5,836 bases of DNA from Firmicutes bacterium UBA7709 (GTDB lineage Bacteria; Bacillota_A; Clostridia; Peptostreptococcales; Anaerovoracaceae): NCBI GenBank assembly GCA_002482405.1, contig DLFX01000200.1, positions 9,153 through 14,988 of the forward strand, in the 5' to 3' direction. Positions 5,827-5,836 of this stretch are shown in pieces (position 1 is the stretch's first letter; every line of letters begins with the position of its first letter). Position numbers and translations under genes: made by a program. The notes below the pieces were generated by a model. The model was not told where the DNA came from, did no database searches, and saw only the letters and a program-made list of their open reading frames with translations.

Positions 5827-5836
5827 CTCATATTGG

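Noticed and set aside
5734..5836. Insertion sequence end or CRISPR-like repeats in the right-hand spacer
   Set aside because: The inverted repeats are explained by an intrinsic terminator and two small hairpins. No repeated units with spacers, transposase fragment or target duplication is visible.

Overview
The window looks like an anaerobic, Gram-positive (Clostridia/Firmicutes-type) chromosome. The reasons are strong AGGAGG-type ribosome binding sites before every gene, a TTG start behind one of them, a sigma-A-like promoter, a U-tract terminator and the closest recognisable protein families. No taxonomic marker gene is present, so this is an inference.

Layout: all genes lie on the minus strand and read from right to left. 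At the far right (5782-5826) is the intrinsic terminator of an unseen upstream gene. A spacer follows, holding a good promoter (5658-5686) embedded in an AT-rich cluster of overlapping palindromes (5641-5676). Then comes a GntR/FCD-type regulator (4966-5616), a homocitrate/isopropylmalate-synthase-like (HMGL) enzyme (3690-4907), a cyclase-family metal-dependent hydrolase (2926-3693), and the three subunits of a molybdenum hydroxylase in the order FAD subunit (2015-2878), 2Fe-2S subunit (1544-2011), molybdopterin subunit (1-1505, cut by the window edge). Gaps are 58, -4, 47, 3 and 38 bases, and no convincing internal promoter or terminator was seen, so this reads as one operon.

How the genes may work together (inference): the molybdenum hydroxylase would put oxygen from water onto a carbon, typically next to a ring nitrogen or in an aldehyde. 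The cyclase-family enzyme would hydrolyse a cyclic or acyl amide or ester. The HMGL enzyme would make or break a C-C bond next to a 2-oxo or 2-hydroxy acid. The FCD regulator would sense the substrate or an intermediate. This looks like a substrate-inducible catabolic operon for a heterocyclic or aromatic compound. I cannot name the substrate, and I do not recognise the set as a described pathway.

The most notable details are two. The HMGL enzyme keeps its metal site but lacks several residues that are conserved for Claisen condensation in LeuA/NifV-type enzymes. The molybdenum subunit lacks the glutamate that follows the GGGFGGK motif in purine xanthine dehydrogenases. Standard labels such as '2-isopropylmalate synthase' and 'xanthine dehydrogenase' are therefore probably wrong for both.
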